A stretch of DNA of 64,000 nt from Chloroflexota bacterium (GCA_004347695.1 SLTK01000007.1:100792-164791); one strand, 5' to 3'. Counted from the stretch's first letter, positions 9,546-19,091 are shown. The notes: a model not told the origin generated them from the sequence alone. A program made the numbers and translations.

Positions 9546-10316
9546 ATGGAAGAACAAGTGCAAGCAACAAAAATGGTTAAGTTCATGACTGAAAACGACA
9601 GTTCCAGTTGGAAGTCGCTTTACAAAATGGGTGGGTTCGCAGCTCTGCTCTCGCTCGTTTTTCTCCCAATCCAAATCTCGGTTTACCTGATTAATCCTCC
9701 TCCGGATACGGTGCTGGGTTGGTTTGATCTTTTCAATGAAAGGCCGCTTATCGGGCTCCTCGACCTGGACCTGTTGTTGGTGGTTGATCAGGTCCTGGTA
9801 ATGCTGATCTTCCTGGCGCTATTTATTGTCCTTAGGCAAACCAGTAAATCCTTGATACTCATCGGACTCATGTTTGGCCTGGTCACGACGGTGCTTCTCA
9901 TTGGGTCAAATCCAGCCATTGCCATGCTCACTTTGAGCAATCAGTATTTCTCCACAGTAAATGAAACCGTACGAACGATGACACTGGCAGCCGGTCAGGC
10001 AGTGATTACCAACTGGACAGGTTCGGCGTTCCATACCAGTTACATTTTAGGCTCCATAGCAGCTATTGTCATTTCAGTGGCGATGCTCCACAATCGATCA
10101 TTTAGCAAGGCTGCTGCATATCTGGGAATTGTGTCCAATGGGATTGCCTTTGGTCTATACATCCCGGTAATCGGCGTTTATGTTTCAATTTTTTCAGTTG
10201 TGATCCTGTGGTTCTGGTATCTCTTGATCGCCCTTGACCTCATCAAGCTGGGGAAAAAAACCTCAACAAGCGTCAAAAGCCACGACCTTGTTGGGAATAT
10301 CGGGATTGGCGCTTAG
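9546..10316 (+). CDS. multi-pass membrane protein, DUF4386-like
   Basis: A 256-residue integral membrane protein with about six hydrophobic segments (near 30-52, 75-98, 104-124, 158-180, 188-208 and 212-235). The opening Leu-Tyr-Lys-Met-Gly-Gly-Phe-Ala-Ala-Leu resembles DUF4386 proteins, which have no known function. An AAGGAG ribosome-binding site lies 7 bases before the ATG. It heads a same-strand group with an SDR and a flavodoxin-like protein. Family assignment is tentative. Confidence 0.7.
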   Translation: MEEQVQATKMVKFMTENDSSSWKSLYKMGGFAALLSLVFLPIQISVYLINPPPDTVLGWFDLFNERPLIGLLDLDLLLVVDQVLVMLIFLALFIVLRQTSKSLILIGLMFGLVTTVLLIGSNPAIAMLTLSNQYFSTVNETVRTMTLAAGQAVITNWTGSAFHTSYILGSIAAIVISVAMLHNRSFSKAAAYLGIVSNGIAFGLYIPVIGVYVSIFSVVILWFWYLLIALDLIKLGKKTSTSVKSHDLVGNIGIGA

Positions 10317-10394
10317 TCTTTGAGCTGCATCGACCAGTTTTATGCGCGATAACCCGTCACTAATTTTTGCGCAGCAAGAATCTGTAAGGGATGA

Positions 10395-11231
10395 ATGAAA
10401 GCAGGAGAAATGAATAAAGTTGTGTTGATAACAGGCTGTTCTACCGGCATCGGGCGCGATCTGGCGCAACGACTTTCACAGTCAGGTTATATCGTTGTTG
10501 CAACGGCCAGAAATGTAGAGAACATGGATGGTCTGATTACCACACTGAAGCTCCCAATTGATGTGACGGATCCGGAATCCATTCAGAACGCAATTGCTGC
10601 CACCCTCAAGCGTTTTGGCCGAATCGACGTTCTGGTGAATAACGCCGGCTACGCCCAGGTTGGCGCTATCGAGGAACTCACGGACAATCAAGTCAGGCAG
10701 ATGTATGAAGTCAATGTATTTGGGGCCATGCGCATGATTCGGGCGGTCGTTCCCCACATGCGTCAGCAGAAAACCGGACGGATCATCAACATCAGCTCGA
10801 TCGCCGGCAAGATGGTCACTCCAGTAAACGGTTCGTATTCATCCACTAAATTTGCCCTGGAAGCCCTGAGCGACGCTTTGCGGTTGGAGTTAGCGCCTTT
10901 CGATATTCAGGTCATTCTTGTCGAGCCGGGCGCGATCAAGACCAATTTTGATCAAACAGTACATGCCCACGCAGATGAGATTGTGTCAAACCCCGCATCC
11001 CCGTATCGATCGCTCTACCTGAAGTACCAGCAGGTATCGGAAAGAATGCGTGGGCAAGAGCCAGGGCCTGAAGCAGTTTCCAAAGTGATTCAACAAGCGC
11101 TGGAGTCCTCGCGGCCTAAGGCGCGCTATCTGGCCGGCGTTGCCATGTCGGGAAGATTAATCATTAATTTGCGGGATCTGGTATGGGACCTCGTCGTCCG
11201 GCAAATGTTCACCGGTATCCCCCAGGAGTAA
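10395..11231 (+). CDS. short-chain dehydrogenase/reductase
   Basis: A 278-residue classical SDR, a cytoplasmic NAD(P)-dependent oxidoreductase. It shows the cofactor motif Thr-Gly-Cys-Ser-Thr-Gly-Ile-Gly near 14-21, the Asn-Asn-Ala-Gly motif, the catalytic Ser in Ile-Ser-Ser-Ile-Ala-Gly and the Tyr-Ser-Ser-Thr-Lys (YxxxK) pair. An AAGGG lies 4 bases before the first ATG. A second in-frame ATG at 10410 has a GGAG close to it, so the true start could be five codons later. The flavodoxin gene follows after 2 bases, implying co-transcription. The substrate cannot be predicted. Confidence 0.92.
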   Translation: MKAGEMNKVVLITGCSTGIGRDLAQRLSQSGYIVVATARNVENMDGLITTLKLPIDVTDPESIQNAIAATLKRFGRIDVLVNNAGYAQVGAIEELTDNQVRQMYEVNVFGAMRMIRAVVPHMRQQKTGRIINISSIAGKMVTPVNGSYSSTKFALEALSDALRLELAPFDIQVILVEPGAIKTNFDQTVHAHADEIVSNPASPYRSLYLKYQQVSERMRGQEPGPEAVSKVIQQALESSRPKARYLAGVAMSGRLIINLRDLVWDLVVRQMFTGIPQE

Positions 11232-11233
11232 AG

Positions 11234-11905
11234 ATGCAAGCAAAATCCATCTCACGCCGTGACTTTATCAAAGCCGCAGGCATTGTCCTGGGCGGCACTG
11301 CACTCGTCGGTTCCGGGCTGACTGTTTTAGATGCCCCGCAGCCGGTTGTCACTTACCCTGAATATACCTTTGGAGAAGAAAATATGTCAAAAAGAATTTT
11401 GGTTACCTATGCCAGTCAGGCCGGTTCCACTGCCGGCGTTGCCGAAGCGATCGGTAAATCTCTGGCCGAGGGCGACGCGCAGGTGGATGTGCTGCCGATG
11501 AAAAACGTCAAAGACCTGACGCCCTACCAGGCGGTTGTGGCCGGTAGCGCCATCCATGGGCAGCAATGGCTGCCGGAGGCCATGCAATTCATGCGTGATC
11601 ACCAGTCTGAGCTCTCCAGAAAGCCATTTGCTTCTTTCATGGTATGTATCACCCTCTCCATGGCCAATGCAAGTCAATACCTGGAAGGCGTAAAGGGGTG
11701 GATGAACCCGGTGCGCGAACTGGTGCGTCCCGTAAGTGAGGGCTATTTTGCCGGCGTCCTGGACTTCTCCAGGTTGCCCTTCTCATTCAATGTGCTGGCG
11801 ATGCGTATTGCGGTGCTAACAGGCGTGTGGAAGGAAGGTGATCACCGGGATTGGAAAGCCATTCGCATCTGGGCAGAAAGTACCCGGCCTTTGCTGTTCA
11901 AATAG
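11234..11905 (+). CDS. flavodoxin-domain protein with Tat signal (HemG-like)
   Basis: The chosen ATG has GGAG 5 bases upstream (AGGAGTAAAG) and begins a 223-residue protein. The N-terminus carries a twin-arginine signal, Ser-Arg-Arg-Asp-Phe-Ile-Lys, then a hydrophobic stretch, suggesting export of a folded flavoprotein. The mature part is a flavodoxin domain: Leu-Val-Thr-Tyr-Ala-Ser-Gln-Ala-Gly-Ser-Thr is the FMN phosphate loop. The overall type resembles HemG protoporphyrinogen oxidase relatives. An internal ATG at 11384, with GGAGAAG upstream, could give a cytosolic form lacking the signal. It is co-directional with the SDR, which could be a redox partner (inference). Confidence 0.85.
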   Translation: MQAKSISRRDFIKAAGIVLGGTALVGSGLTVLDAPQPVVTYPEYTFGEENMSKRILVTYASQAGSTAGVAEAIGKSLAEGDAQVDVLPMKNVKDLTPYQAVVAGSAIHGQQWLPEAMQFMRDHQSELSRKPFASFMVCITLSMANASQYLEGVKGWMNPVRELVRPVSEGYFAGVLDFSRLPFSFNVLAMRIAVLTGVWKEGDHRDWKAIRIWAESTRPLLFK

Positions 11906-11913
11906 GACGCAAG

Positions 11914-12132
11914 ATGAACAATCCATGCGCCTATGAAATTCGGGTCGAAGGACATCTGACGGATCAATGGACTGATTGGTTCAATGGGTTGGTGATTAAC
12001 TTCGCTGACGATGGGAAGACAACCTTGCATGGGACGTTAGCGGATCAGAGTGCGCTGCTCGGCGTGCTCAACAAGATTCATGCTCTCAATTTAACAATAA
12101 TCTCCGTGAAACGGTCAGACCCTGAGAATTGA
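11914..12132 (+). CDS. small conserved protein of unknown function
   Basis: A 72-residue soluble protein starting 8 bases after the flavodoxin gene. It opens Met-Asn-Asn-Pro-Cys-Ala-Tyr-Glu-Ile-Arg-Val-Glu-Gly. Trp-Thr-Asp-Trp-Phe-Asn-Gly-Leu and Gly-Thr-Leu-Ala-Asp-Gln-Ser-Ala-Leu-Leu-Gly-Val-Leu follow. It looks like a compact alpha/beta fold (beta strand, tryptophan-rich helix, beta strand, helix). I recognise the style of small Chloroflexota proteins that accompany regulators and redox genes but cannot assign a function. No ribosome-binding site is convincing. Confidence 0.65.
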   Translation: MNNPCAYEIRVEGHLTDQWTDWFNGLVINFADDGKTTLHGTLADQSALLGVLNKIHALNLTIISVKRSDPEN

Positions 12133-12313
12133 TTGTTTATCTGCATGATTAGTCAACCCTTTGTCCTCAGTTCGCGGGTGTTCGGTAGTCCTTGCCAGAC
12201 ATCTTGATCGCAACTGCTGCCTCTGACTCGGGATAGGAATTTACACTGGAAATAAATAATCACATGTCCTGCCTGCCCTCGGGTGTCTTATCGTTTTTCC
12301 GCATGGATTACGA

Positions 12314-13369
12314 TCAGGCGCCAGGGGGCAGACGTTTGATCAGGTCCCGCAGCGCGCTTTCAAGAACCCCCACGGCTTTTTGATATTCAGCCAGATCGAT
12401 CGCTTCATTCGGGGTATGGTCTAAAGCCGAATCGCCTGGCCCGTATACCAGGGCGGGGCAGCGCCAGGCCGGTGCGACGATGTTCAAATCAGCCGTTCCA
12501 GTCTTATAGACAAACGAGGGGGTTCCGCCTTGAGTCCGTATCCCGCTCAAGAAAGACCGCACCGGCAAAGTGTTCTTCTCGCACACCCAGGCAGGAATGG
12601 CGTATCCTGTCGGGACAACCTCAGCGCTATCAGCCAGATCATTCAGCTTGATATACCAATCTTCCGGAGATACATCCATTGGCAGACGTGCGCCAAGTGT
12701 CAGGCGCGCCCACTGCTCGTGACCATCCTGCCCTGATCGTAATTCGCGCAATGTAGGGAGAATCTTATCGAAAGCGCGGGATTTGGCCGCATTAAATTGC
12801 TCCGCAAAAGCCTGAACCGCCAGCCATATTTTCACTGCTGCTTCGCTGGCCGTCTGCTCAGCGCTGGCGCTATGCGACTGCTTTTGCCGAACCGTTACCG
12901 TTGCCAGGGCGGTCCCTTTATATCCCAGAGCAATCCGGTCCCACCGGTTTGGTTCGCCGATAATCGCGAAATCCGGCCGGTACTGGCCCACGACATACCG
13001 CGCGCCCTCTGAGTTTCTTTCCTCTTCGACCGCTCCGATCACGACGAACTGCCAACCGTCCGTTTCACCCAGGCGCGCCACCGCATCCACAAAGCACGCC
13101 AGCGGGCCTTTGGCATCTACCGCGCCGCGTCCGTACAATACGCCATCCCGCACCCGCACGGATATTTTCCCGGGGACGGTATCGATATGCCCTAACAGCA
13201 CCACCTGCCGCGGTCCGCTGCCTGCCACTCCGACTGCATTTCCAGCCGCGTCGGTAAATGCCTGTTGGTAACCGAGGTCTTTCATCCGCGCAACCAGCCA
13301 TTCAACCGCTGCCCGCTCCCGCCCGGATGGGCTGTACTGGGAAACCAGTCCAATCAAAGTATCCATCAT
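12314..13369 (-). CDS. lysK: [LysW]-lysine/[LysW]-ornithine hydrolase (M20 family)
   Basis: Last gene of the arginine operon. LysK-type metallopeptidases release the finished amino acid (ornithine, and probably lysine) from the C-terminal Glu of LysW. The 351-residue protein has the M20 metal-site motifs [17 protein letters not shown] and Val-Glu-Glu-Glu-Arg. The alternative, ArgE or DapE, is less likely because lysW and the lysX/argX genes are linked. The start is one of two adjacent ATG codons. Confidence 0.9.
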   Translation of the reverse strand: MMDTLIGLVSQYSPSGRERAAVEWLVARMKDLGYQQAFTDAAGNAVGVAGSGPRQVVLLGHIDTVPGKISVRVRDGVLYGRGAVDAKGPLACFVDAVARLGETDGWQFVVIGAVEEERNSEGARYVVGQYRPDFAIIGEPNRWDRIALGYKGTALATVTVRQKQSHSASAEQTASEAAVKIWLAVQAFAEQFNAAKSRAFDKILPTLRELRSGQDGHEQWARLTLGARLPMDVSPEDWYIKLNDLADSAEVVPTGYAIPAWVCEKNTLPVRSFLSGIRTQGGTPSFVYKTGTADLNIVAPAWRCPALVYGPGDSALDHTPNEAIDLAEYQKAVGVLESALRDLIKRLPPGA

Positions 13370-13410
13370 CCAACCCTGCCGGGTAAGCTATTCAACATAA
13401 CCGTCACGGA

Positions 13411-14598
13411 TTAATCTGCTGCGGGCTGCTGTTCAGCCAGGTTTTCGTTAAGGAGCACTTCCGTCAGGCTGGCTGCGACCTGGTCCAACTGCTCGTAGGT
13501 GATTACCAGCGGCGGCAGCAGCCGGATGACTGTCAGGCCGGCGTTCAAGGCAATGATGTGTTTTTCCTGCAAAGCTTTAAGGTATGGGGTAACCTTTTGT
13601 TTCATCTCGATGCCGACCATCAATCCCAGGCCGCGCACCTCACGAATATTGGAACAGGGAATCGCCTTCAATTTTTGCATCAAATAGGCCCCCTTTTCCT
13701 CCGCCTGAGCAGCAAGATTCTCTTCCTCGATGACGCTCAACGCCGCCAACGCCGCCGCGCAGGCAAGCGGGTTACCGCCAAAGGTCGAGCCATGCGTGCC
13801 GGGTACGAGGTTTTTTACCTGTTCGCCAATCAGCACTGCGCCCATGGGCACGCCGCCCGCCAATGACTTGGCGCAGCATAGCAAATCCGGGGTGATGCCG
13901 TAACGCTGGTAAGCGAACAATCTGCCGGTACGCCCAAACCCGCTTTGAACTTCATCCATGATAAGCAACGCCCCGCGGCTCGAACAGATGCGTCGGGCTG
14001 CCTCCAGGTAAGCAGGATCAGCCGGATAAACCCCTCCCTCGCCCTGTACCGGCTCAAGGATGACCGCTGCGGTGGCATCCGATACTGCCTTATCCAGCGC
14101 CTCGATATTGTTATAGCCCACATGTTGAAAATCCGGGACCAGCGGCAAGAAGGGTTCGCGGTACTTCTTGTTCCAGGTGGCAGAAAGCGAACCCAGCGTG
14201 CGCCCGTGGAAACCGCGCATGGCCGCCACGATCCCGCTCCTGCCGGTGGATAAACGCGCAAATTTTATCGCCGCTTCTACAGATTCCGTGCCGGAGTTGC
14301 AGAAAAAGACCCGTCCCAGACCCGGGGTGAGGCTGGTTAATTTTTCCATCAGCGCGGCGCGTTGATCATTGGGAAAGGTTTCAAATAAAGTGATCAACTT
14401 ACCGGCCTGTTCGGCAATTGCGGCAGCCACTTTAGGATGAGCATGCCCCAGGTTGGCCACGCCGTGCCCGGAAGAACAGTCAATATATTCGTTTCCCTCC
14501 GCATCCCAGAGAGTCGCCCCCTGCCCGCGCACAAAGGCAATGGGTTGTTTGGCATACACCCCGGATGTGTATTTGGCTTCCATTTCAATGATATTCAT
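13411..14598 (-). CDS. lysJ: [LysW]-aminoadipate/glutamate semialdehyde transaminase
   Basis: A class III PLP aminotransferase of the ArgD/LysJ group that aminates the LysW-bound semialdehyde. It carries Gly-Thr-Glu-Ser-Val-Glu-Ala-Ala, Gly-Phe-His-Gly-Arg-Thr, Asp-Glu-Val-Gln-Ser-Gly-Phe-Gly-Arg-Thr-Gly (the PLP aspartate), the Schiff-base Lys in Ala-Lys-Ser-Leu-Ala-Gly-Gly, and Gly-Ser-Thr-Phe-Gly-Gly-Asn-Pro. The ATG at 14598 is preferred because TGGGAG lies 5 bases upstream; a TTG four codons earlier is also open. It sits between lysZ and lysK and probably serves both arginine and lysine synthesis. Confidence 0.9.
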   Translation of the reverse strand: MNIIEMEAKYTSGVYAKQPIAFVRGQGATLWDAEGNEYIDCSSGHGVANLGHAHPKVAAAIAEQAGKLITLFETFPNDQRAALMEKLTSLTPGLGRVFFCNSGTESVEAAIKFARLSTGRSGIVAAMRGFHGRTLGSLSATWNKKYREPFLPLVPDFQHVGYNNIEALDKAVSDATAAVILEPVQGEGGVYPADPAYLEAARRICSSRGALLIMDEVQSGFGRTGRLFAYQRYGITPDLLCCAKSLAGGVPMGAVLIGEQVKNLVPGTHGSTFGGNPLACAAALAALSVIEEENLAAQAEEKGAYLMQKLKAIPCSNIREVRGLGLMVGIEMKQKVTPYLKALQEKHIIALNAGLTVIRLLPPLVITYEQLDQVAASLTEVLLNENLAEQQPAAD

Positions 14599-14675
14599 CG
14601 CATCTCCCAATAAAACGAGTTCCGCTGCTCCAACAAAAAGAAATGATTCGGCAGCCTGGCACTCACCTGGTAAAT

Positions 14676-15512
14676 CTATTGAATCAACGTGCCGGATCCG
14701 CCCAGAGCGCGGGTCACCGGCTGTTGCACGCGCCCATCGGCAATGATGACCCGGCCAACCCCGCCCTGTAACGCCTCTTCGGCGCCCAGAACCTTCTTTT
14801 TCATGCGTCCCTGCGCCATATCCAGAGCGGCTGGTAGTTGAAGTGGGGAAACATGCTTTACGACAGTCGACTCGTCGGGAAATTTCTCCATCAGGCCGGG
14901 CGCGGCCGTAAGCAGTATCAGAGTATCCGCTTTCAGCGCTGAAGCAATCATGGCCGCAGCCCGGTCAGCGTCCACGTTGAGCGCTTCACCCTTTGGACTG
15001 ACCGCCACCGGGGCGACGACCGGCAAATAGCCCGCTCCGAGCAGCATCTCCAATAGATCAGTGTTGACCTGCTCGATCTTGCCCGTATAATCATCGCGAA
15101 TAAGCCGGCGTTTTCCGGCTTCCACGCTCTGAATCACCTCTTTGCGCCCCGCTACCATTAATCGTCCATCCATGCCGCTCAATCCAAAAGCACAGACGCC
15201 CAGACCGTGCAGTTGCTCGGTCAAAAGCGAATTGACTTTGCCGTTGACGGCCATCAGAAACACTTCCAGGGTGGAACGGTCGGTATAGCGGGAGGTGTAC
15301 CCGGAAGGCGAGGTGATAAACCTCGGGGGAGTTCCCAATGCTTCTCCCAGGGAGGTGGCTTCCGCAGAGCCGCCGTGCACCAGGACCAGCCGGTAACCCT
15401 GCGACAGCAGTTCCACTGCATCCGCGCAGATTGCTGAAAAATCTACCCCTTCCGTACCTCCCAATTTAATCACCAGTGTTTTTGCCAAATTTGTGCTCTC
15501 CAATCGATCCAT
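14676..15512 (-). CDS. lysZ: [LysW]-aminoadipate/[LysW]-glutamate kinase
   Basis: A 278-residue amino acid kinase family protein (ArgB/LysZ type) that phosphorylates the side-chain carboxylate of the LysW-linked substrate. Visible motifs are Val-Ile-Lys-Leu-Gly-Gly-Thr near the N-terminus, Leu-Val-His-Gly-Gly-Ser, Asn-Val-Asp-Ala-Asp-Arg-Ala-Ala (nucleotide/substrate region) and the C-terminal Ile-Ile-Ala-Asp-Gly-Arg. It lies between argC and lysJ in the LysW operon, which favours LysZ over acetylglutamate kinase. Confidence 0.9.
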   Translation of the reverse strand: MDRLESTNLAKTLVIKLGGTEGVDFSAICADAVELLSQGYRLVLVHGGSAEATSLGEALGTPPRFITSPSGYTSRYTDRSTLEVFLMAVNGKVNSLLTEQLHGLGVCAFGLSGMDGRLMVAGRKEVIQSVEAGKRRLIRDDYTGKIEQVNTDLLEMLLGAGYLPVVAPVAVSPKGEALNVDADRAAAMIASALKADTLILLTAAPGLMEKFPDESTVVKHVSPLQLPAALDMAQGRMKKKVLGAEEALQGGVGRVIIADGRVQQPVTRALGGSGTLIQ

Positions 15513-15530
15513 TCTGATTCATCTGCATCG

Positions 15531-16577
15531 CTAAGCCGGGTGCAAGCCGGGGAAGTCCAGGCCGGTCATCTCATCCCAGCCCTTCATCAGGTTCAAGCAT
15601 TGCACTGCGGTTCCTGCAGCGCCCTTCATTAAATTGTCGATTGCGCAGATCGAAACGACATGCCCATTTGATTCATCCAGCTCGAAACCGATATCCGCGT
15701 AATTGGATCCGGCTACGATTTTGGGTTCGGGAACCCGGTAAATCCCGCGTTGTTCCTTCACCACCCGGATGAAAGGATTTTCATTTGCGGCTGCCCGGTA
15801 AGCCTTCCACAAATCCTTGTTCGCAGTCCCCGGCTTGACTTTGGCATGCACCGTCGCCAGTGCGCCGCGTACCAGATCGACAGCCGTCATGGTCAATGAC
15901 ACATCCTGAATACCGGTTTCCTGAATGACTTCCGCAGTATGGCGGTGCCCAAATGCGGAAAAAGTGCGGATGACGTTGGCGCGCTCCGCATGCAACGATC
16001 CGGCATTGCCCTCTGCTCCCGATTCGGAGGAGCCGACCTTGATCTCGCTGATGACCGGTGCAGAAAGGTCGATTAACCCGGCCTGGACAAGCGGGAGCAG
16101 CGCCAGGTTGCTGGCTGTGGCGTTACAGCCCACGCCGGAAATATAGCGTCCCTCCCTTATCTCCGAGCGGTGCAGTTCTGGCAGTCCATATATAAATTTT
16201 CCCAGCCATGCAGGCGCCGCATGTGAAACTCCATACCACTTTTCATACAGGGCGGCATCCCTCAGCCGGAAATCTGCCGAAAGGTCGATGATCTGCGGAG
16301 CCTGAGCAGCATACTCGTCGATCTTTTTCTGCGCCTGTCCATGCGGCAGCGCCAGAAAGAGCACATCCACCGGTTCCAAATGGGCCGGGTCGGTAAACTT
16401 AAGCTGCGTGCGCTTGCGCAAGTTGGGGTGCACCTGATAAACATACTCACCCAGGTGCGAACGGGAGGTTACCTGCTTCACCTCCACCTGAGAGTGACCG
16501 AGCAGCAAACGCAGCAATTCTCCACCGCCGTAACCCGAACCGCCCACAATTGAAACGCTAATCATCTTTACACTCAC
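15531..16577 (-). CDS. argC: [LysW]-aminoadipyl/glutamyl phosphate reductase (ArgC/LysY)
   Basis: An NADPH-dependent reductase of the N-acetyl-gamma-glutamyl-phosphate reductase family, 348 residues. It shows the Rossmann motif Val-Gly-Gly-Ser-Gly-Tyr-Gly-Gly-Gly-Glu-Leu-Leu, the catalytic Cys in Ser-Gly-Val-Gly-Cys-Asn-Ala-Thr-Ala-Ser, and His-Arg-His-Thr-Ala-Glu. In LysW pathways the same enzyme type (LysY) reduces the carrier-bound acyl phosphate. Either the GTG at 16577 or the ATG at 16565 may be the start; neither has a strong ribosome-binding site. Confidence 0.9.
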   Translation of the reverse strand: MSVKMISVSIVGGSGYGGGELLRLLLGHSQVEVKQVTSRSHLGEYVYQVHPNLRKRTQLKFTDPAHLEPVDVLFLALPHGQAQKKIDEYAAQAPQIIDLSADFRLRDAALYEKWYGVSHAAPAWLGKFIYGLPELHRSEIREGRYISGVGCNATASNLALLPLVQAGLIDLSAPVISEIKVGSSESGAEGNAGSLHAERANVIRTFSAFGHRHTAEVIQETGIQDVSLTMTAVDLVRGALATVHAKVKPGTANKDLWKAYRAAANENPFIRVVKEQRGIYRVPEPKIVAGSNYADIGFELDESNGHVVSICAIDNLMKGAAGTAVQCLNLMKGWDEMTGLDFPGLHPA

Positions 16578-16604
16578 TTTCCACAGGAGTCAGACTCATG
16601 CTCA

Positions 16605-17468
16605 TTATTTTTTCGCCACTTCCAGGACGTAATTCACGATCTCATCCGCAATGTTCACGCCGCTAATGGGCTGTGCGGTGTGAAATTCCATGGTGTGATT
16701 AACCTCGTTGACCAGCAGCCCTTTCTCAGGATGCTCCACCAGATCGACAGCCAGCACGCCGCTGCCAACGGCCTGAGCCGCCCGCAGGCACAACGCTTCG
16801 ATCTCCGGCGTAATGGGGCAAATCTCACCCTCACCGCCGCGAGCAGTGTTGGTGATCCAGTGGTCTGACTTGCGGTAAATGGCTGTCAACACCCGGTCCC
16901 CCACCATAATCGCTCGAATATCCCGCCCCGGTTTTTTAATGTATTCCTGAATGTAAAAAACCGAATGCTGCACCGAGCCAAGCATGGCTTTGTGTTCCAG
17001 CAACGCCTCAGCGGCATCGCGATCGTTGATTTTAGCCAGCAGCCGGCCCCACGATCCGACCACAGGTTTCAAAACCACCGGGTAGCCAAAGGCCTCGATT
17101 GCCTCCAGCGCTGCCTCGGGGGTGAAGGCTGTCGCGCTGTGGGGTTGGGGTACACCGGCTCGGGCCAGCGCGGCGCTGGTCATTAATTTGTCGCCGCAGA
17201 TTTCGGCAACTTTAGCGGTATTTACAGTTGTGATTCCAAAGGCATTCAACATGCGCAGTGAATAAAGCCCGCTGGTGTAACTGATGCTGCGCTCCAGGAC
17301 GGCGTCGAAAGCGCTCCATGCCGCTGGGTTTTGCAGATCAAAAGAAATCCCGCGATCATCCAGTCGATCGTAATCCAGGCCGCGTTTTTCTAAAGCGCCG
17401 AAAATCCATTTCTCTTCGACGCGCACCCGCGAGTAGATCACCCCAATTCGTAATCTTTTTGGCATCAT
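16605..17468 (-). CDS. argX: LysW-glutamate ligase, ATP-grasp (ArgX-type)
   Basis: An ATP-grasp RimK/LysX-family ligase of about 287 residues that joins an amino acid to the C-terminal Glu of LysW. It shows [24 protein letters not shown] and the metal site Asn-Glu-Val-Asn-His-Thr-Met-Glu-Phe. Its place in the argG-argH-lysW operon, with a second paralogue in the lysine operon (20691-21539), makes glutamate the likely substrate; this is inference from context. The ATG at 17468 has TAGGAG 9 bases upstream. Confidence 0.88.
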   Translation of the reverse strand: MMPKRLRIGVIYSRVRVEEKWIFGALEKRGLDYDRLDDRGISFDLQNPAAWSAFDAVLERSISYTSGLYSLRMLNAFGITTVNTAKVAEICGDKLMTSAALARAGVPQPHSATAFTPEAALEAIEAFGYPVVLKPVVGSWGRLLAKINDRDAAEALLEHKAMLGSVQHSVFYIQEYIKKPGRDIRAIMVGDRVLTAIYRKSDHWITNTARGGEGEICPITPEIEALCLRAAQAVGSGVLAVDLVEHPEKGLLVNEVNHTMEFHTAQPISGVNIADEIVNYVLEVAKK

Positions 17469-17525
17469 CGTTTTCAACTCCTACCCGGTCATTTTACGAA
17501 CAGTAAAAGGCTGCTACTCAGCTTG

Positions 17526-17696
17526 CTATTCACCCCAATCTTCCTGTTCCATGGGCGCAAGGTTCACCTCGGCCGGATCCAGCCCGGTCACCTCAAGATC
17601 TACACCGCAGTCGGAACACACGATGATCTCGCCAACCTCGGTACTGGCGTCCAGTGTAATTTCAGCTTCACATTCTGGGCAAGAAACGGTATTCAT
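17526..17696 (-). CDS. lysW: LysW amino-group carrier protein
   Basis: A 56-residue acidic protein. It has two zinc-ribbon pairs, Cys6-Pro-Glu-Cys9 and Cys27-Ser-Asp-Cys30, and the diagnostic C-terminus Glu-Asp-Trp-Gly-Glu. The side chain of the final Glu is the point to which aminoadipate or glutamate is linked, protecting its alpha-amino group during later steps. The acidic body is recognised electrostatically by the pathway enzymes (known for the family). The ATG overlaps the argH stop (ATGA), so the two genes are translationally coupled. It is the only lysW copy in the window and so probably serves both operons. Confidence 0.95.
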   Translation of the reverse strand: MNTVSCPECEAEITLDASTEVGEIIVCSDCGVDLEVTGLDPAEVNLAPMEQEDWGE

Positions 17697-19069
17697 GATT
17701 GATCTCCTTGGATAATTGATTTAGCTTTTTGAATTTGTTGAAAAACTGCTGTTGGGGATGTCCCGCCTACAGCAGATCGCCGGGCGATTGAAACCATGGG
17801 ATCGAAGGCTTGAGCCAAATCCGCCTCGAACGGACCCGCGCTTTTCCATTCTGCAAGGGAAAGCTGCTCCAGGCTGACCCCCTTCTCAACCGCCAGATGG
17901 ACGGCTTTCCCAACTGCCGCGTGAGCGTCGCGGAACGAAACTCCTTTGCGAACCAGGTCATCTGCCAGGTCCGTCGCCAGCATGGTGGAGTCAATGGCTG
18001 CCCGCATTCGCTCCGGTCGGACGGTCATAGTCTCCAATGCCTGGGCCAGGACGGGCAGCACCGCCAGCAGGTTGTCGGTGGCTTGAAAGACCGGGACTTT
18101 GTCCTCTTGCAAGTCTTTGTCATAGGTGGATGGCAGCCCTTTGAGCGTCGCCATTAGCCCGGTTAACATGCCAATGAGCGTCCCTGCTTTGCCGCGCGCC
18201 AGTTCAAACAAGTCTGGATTTTTCTTCTGCGGCATCAGGCTGGAGCCCGTAGAGTAGGCGTCGGCAAGCTCAAAGAAGCCGAACTCGGCGGTGGTAAACA
18301 ACACAACGGCTTCGGAAAGCTTGCTCAGGTGCAGCCCTGTCATCGCTGCGCAAAACAGATATTCGGCGGCAAAATCACGGTCAGAGACCGCATCCAGGCT
18401 GTTTTGAGCGGGCAGATCAAAACCCAGAGCCACAGCCAGGGCGTCCCGGTCGATCTCGAAAGCCGTACCGGCTAACGCGCCGCAGCCTAATGGCAGGACC
18501 GCCACCCGGTCGCGCAGGTCGGCTAAACGATCCCGATCGCGTTGCAGCGGCCAGAAGTGACTCATGAACCAGTGCGCGAGGGTGATCGGCTGGGCGCGTT
18601 GCAGGTGTGTGTAACCCGGCATCGACACGCTCTGGTTGCGTTCAGCCGCGGTTATCAGTACCTTCTGCAAACCCATGATGGCTTGATCTAAAAGCGGCAG
18701 GGTCTCCAGCATCCACAGGCGAAAGTCCGTAGCCACCTGGTCGTTACGGCTGCGTCCGGTGTGCAGCTTTCCTGCAACCGCTCCGGCCAGTTCGCCCAGG
18801 CGCCGCTCAACCGCCGTGTGAATATCCTCGTCGGATTGGGAAAAAAGGAAGGCGCCGCTGCTGAACTCATCAGCAATGGCATTCAGCCCGCGGGTGATGA
18901 CCGCCCCTTCATCCGGGGAGAGCACTTTCGCCTTCAGCAGCGCCCCCGCCCAGGCAACGCTGCCGCGCACATCCTGCAGCGCCAGGCGCTGATCGAAGGG
19001 CAGGGATGTATTGAAGTCCCAGGCCTGTTCATTGAGTTTGCTTGAAAAACGTCCGCCCCAGAGGGTCAT
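17693..19069 (-). CDS. argH: argininosuccinate lyase
   Basis: Cleaves argininosuccinate to arginine and fumarate, the last step of arginine synthesis. The protein opens Thr-Leu-Trp-Gly-Gly-Arg-Phe, typical of ArgH. It carries the fumarase/aspartase signature Gly-Ser-Ser-Leu-Met-Pro-Gln-Lys-Lys-Asn-Pro-Asp, plus Thr-Gly-Arg-Ser-Arg-Asn-Asp-Gln and His-Leu-Gln-Arg-Ala-Gln-Pro. The ATG at 19069 is chosen because AAGGAG lies 5 bases upstream; the frame is open further upstream but without family sequence. It follows argG by 22 bases and overlaps lysW by 4. Confidence 0.96.
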   Translation of the reverse strand: MTLWGGRFSSKLNEQAWDFNTSLPFDQRLALQDVRGSVAWAGALLKAKVLSPDEGAVITRGLNAIADEFSSGAFLFSQSDEDIHTAVERRLGELAGAVAGKLHTGRSRNDQVATDFRLWMLETLPLLDQAIMGLQKVLITAAERNQSVSMPGYTHLQRAQPITLAHWFMSHFWPLQRDRDRLADLRDRVAVLPLGCGALAGTAFEIDRDALAVALGFDLPAQNSLDAVSDRDFAAEYLFCAAMTGLHLSKLSEAVVLFTTAEFGFFELADAYSTGSSLMPQKKNPDLFELARGKAGTLIGMLTGLMATLKGLPSTYDKDLQEDKVPVFQATDNLLAVLPVLAQALETMTVRPERMRAAIDSTMLATDLADDLVRKGVSFRDAHAAVGKAVHLAVEKGVSLEQLSLAEWKSAGPFEADLAQAFDPMVSIARRSAVGGTSPTAVFQQIQKAKSIIQGDQS

Positions 19070-19091
19070 CATCACTCCTTTGAACCTGGCA

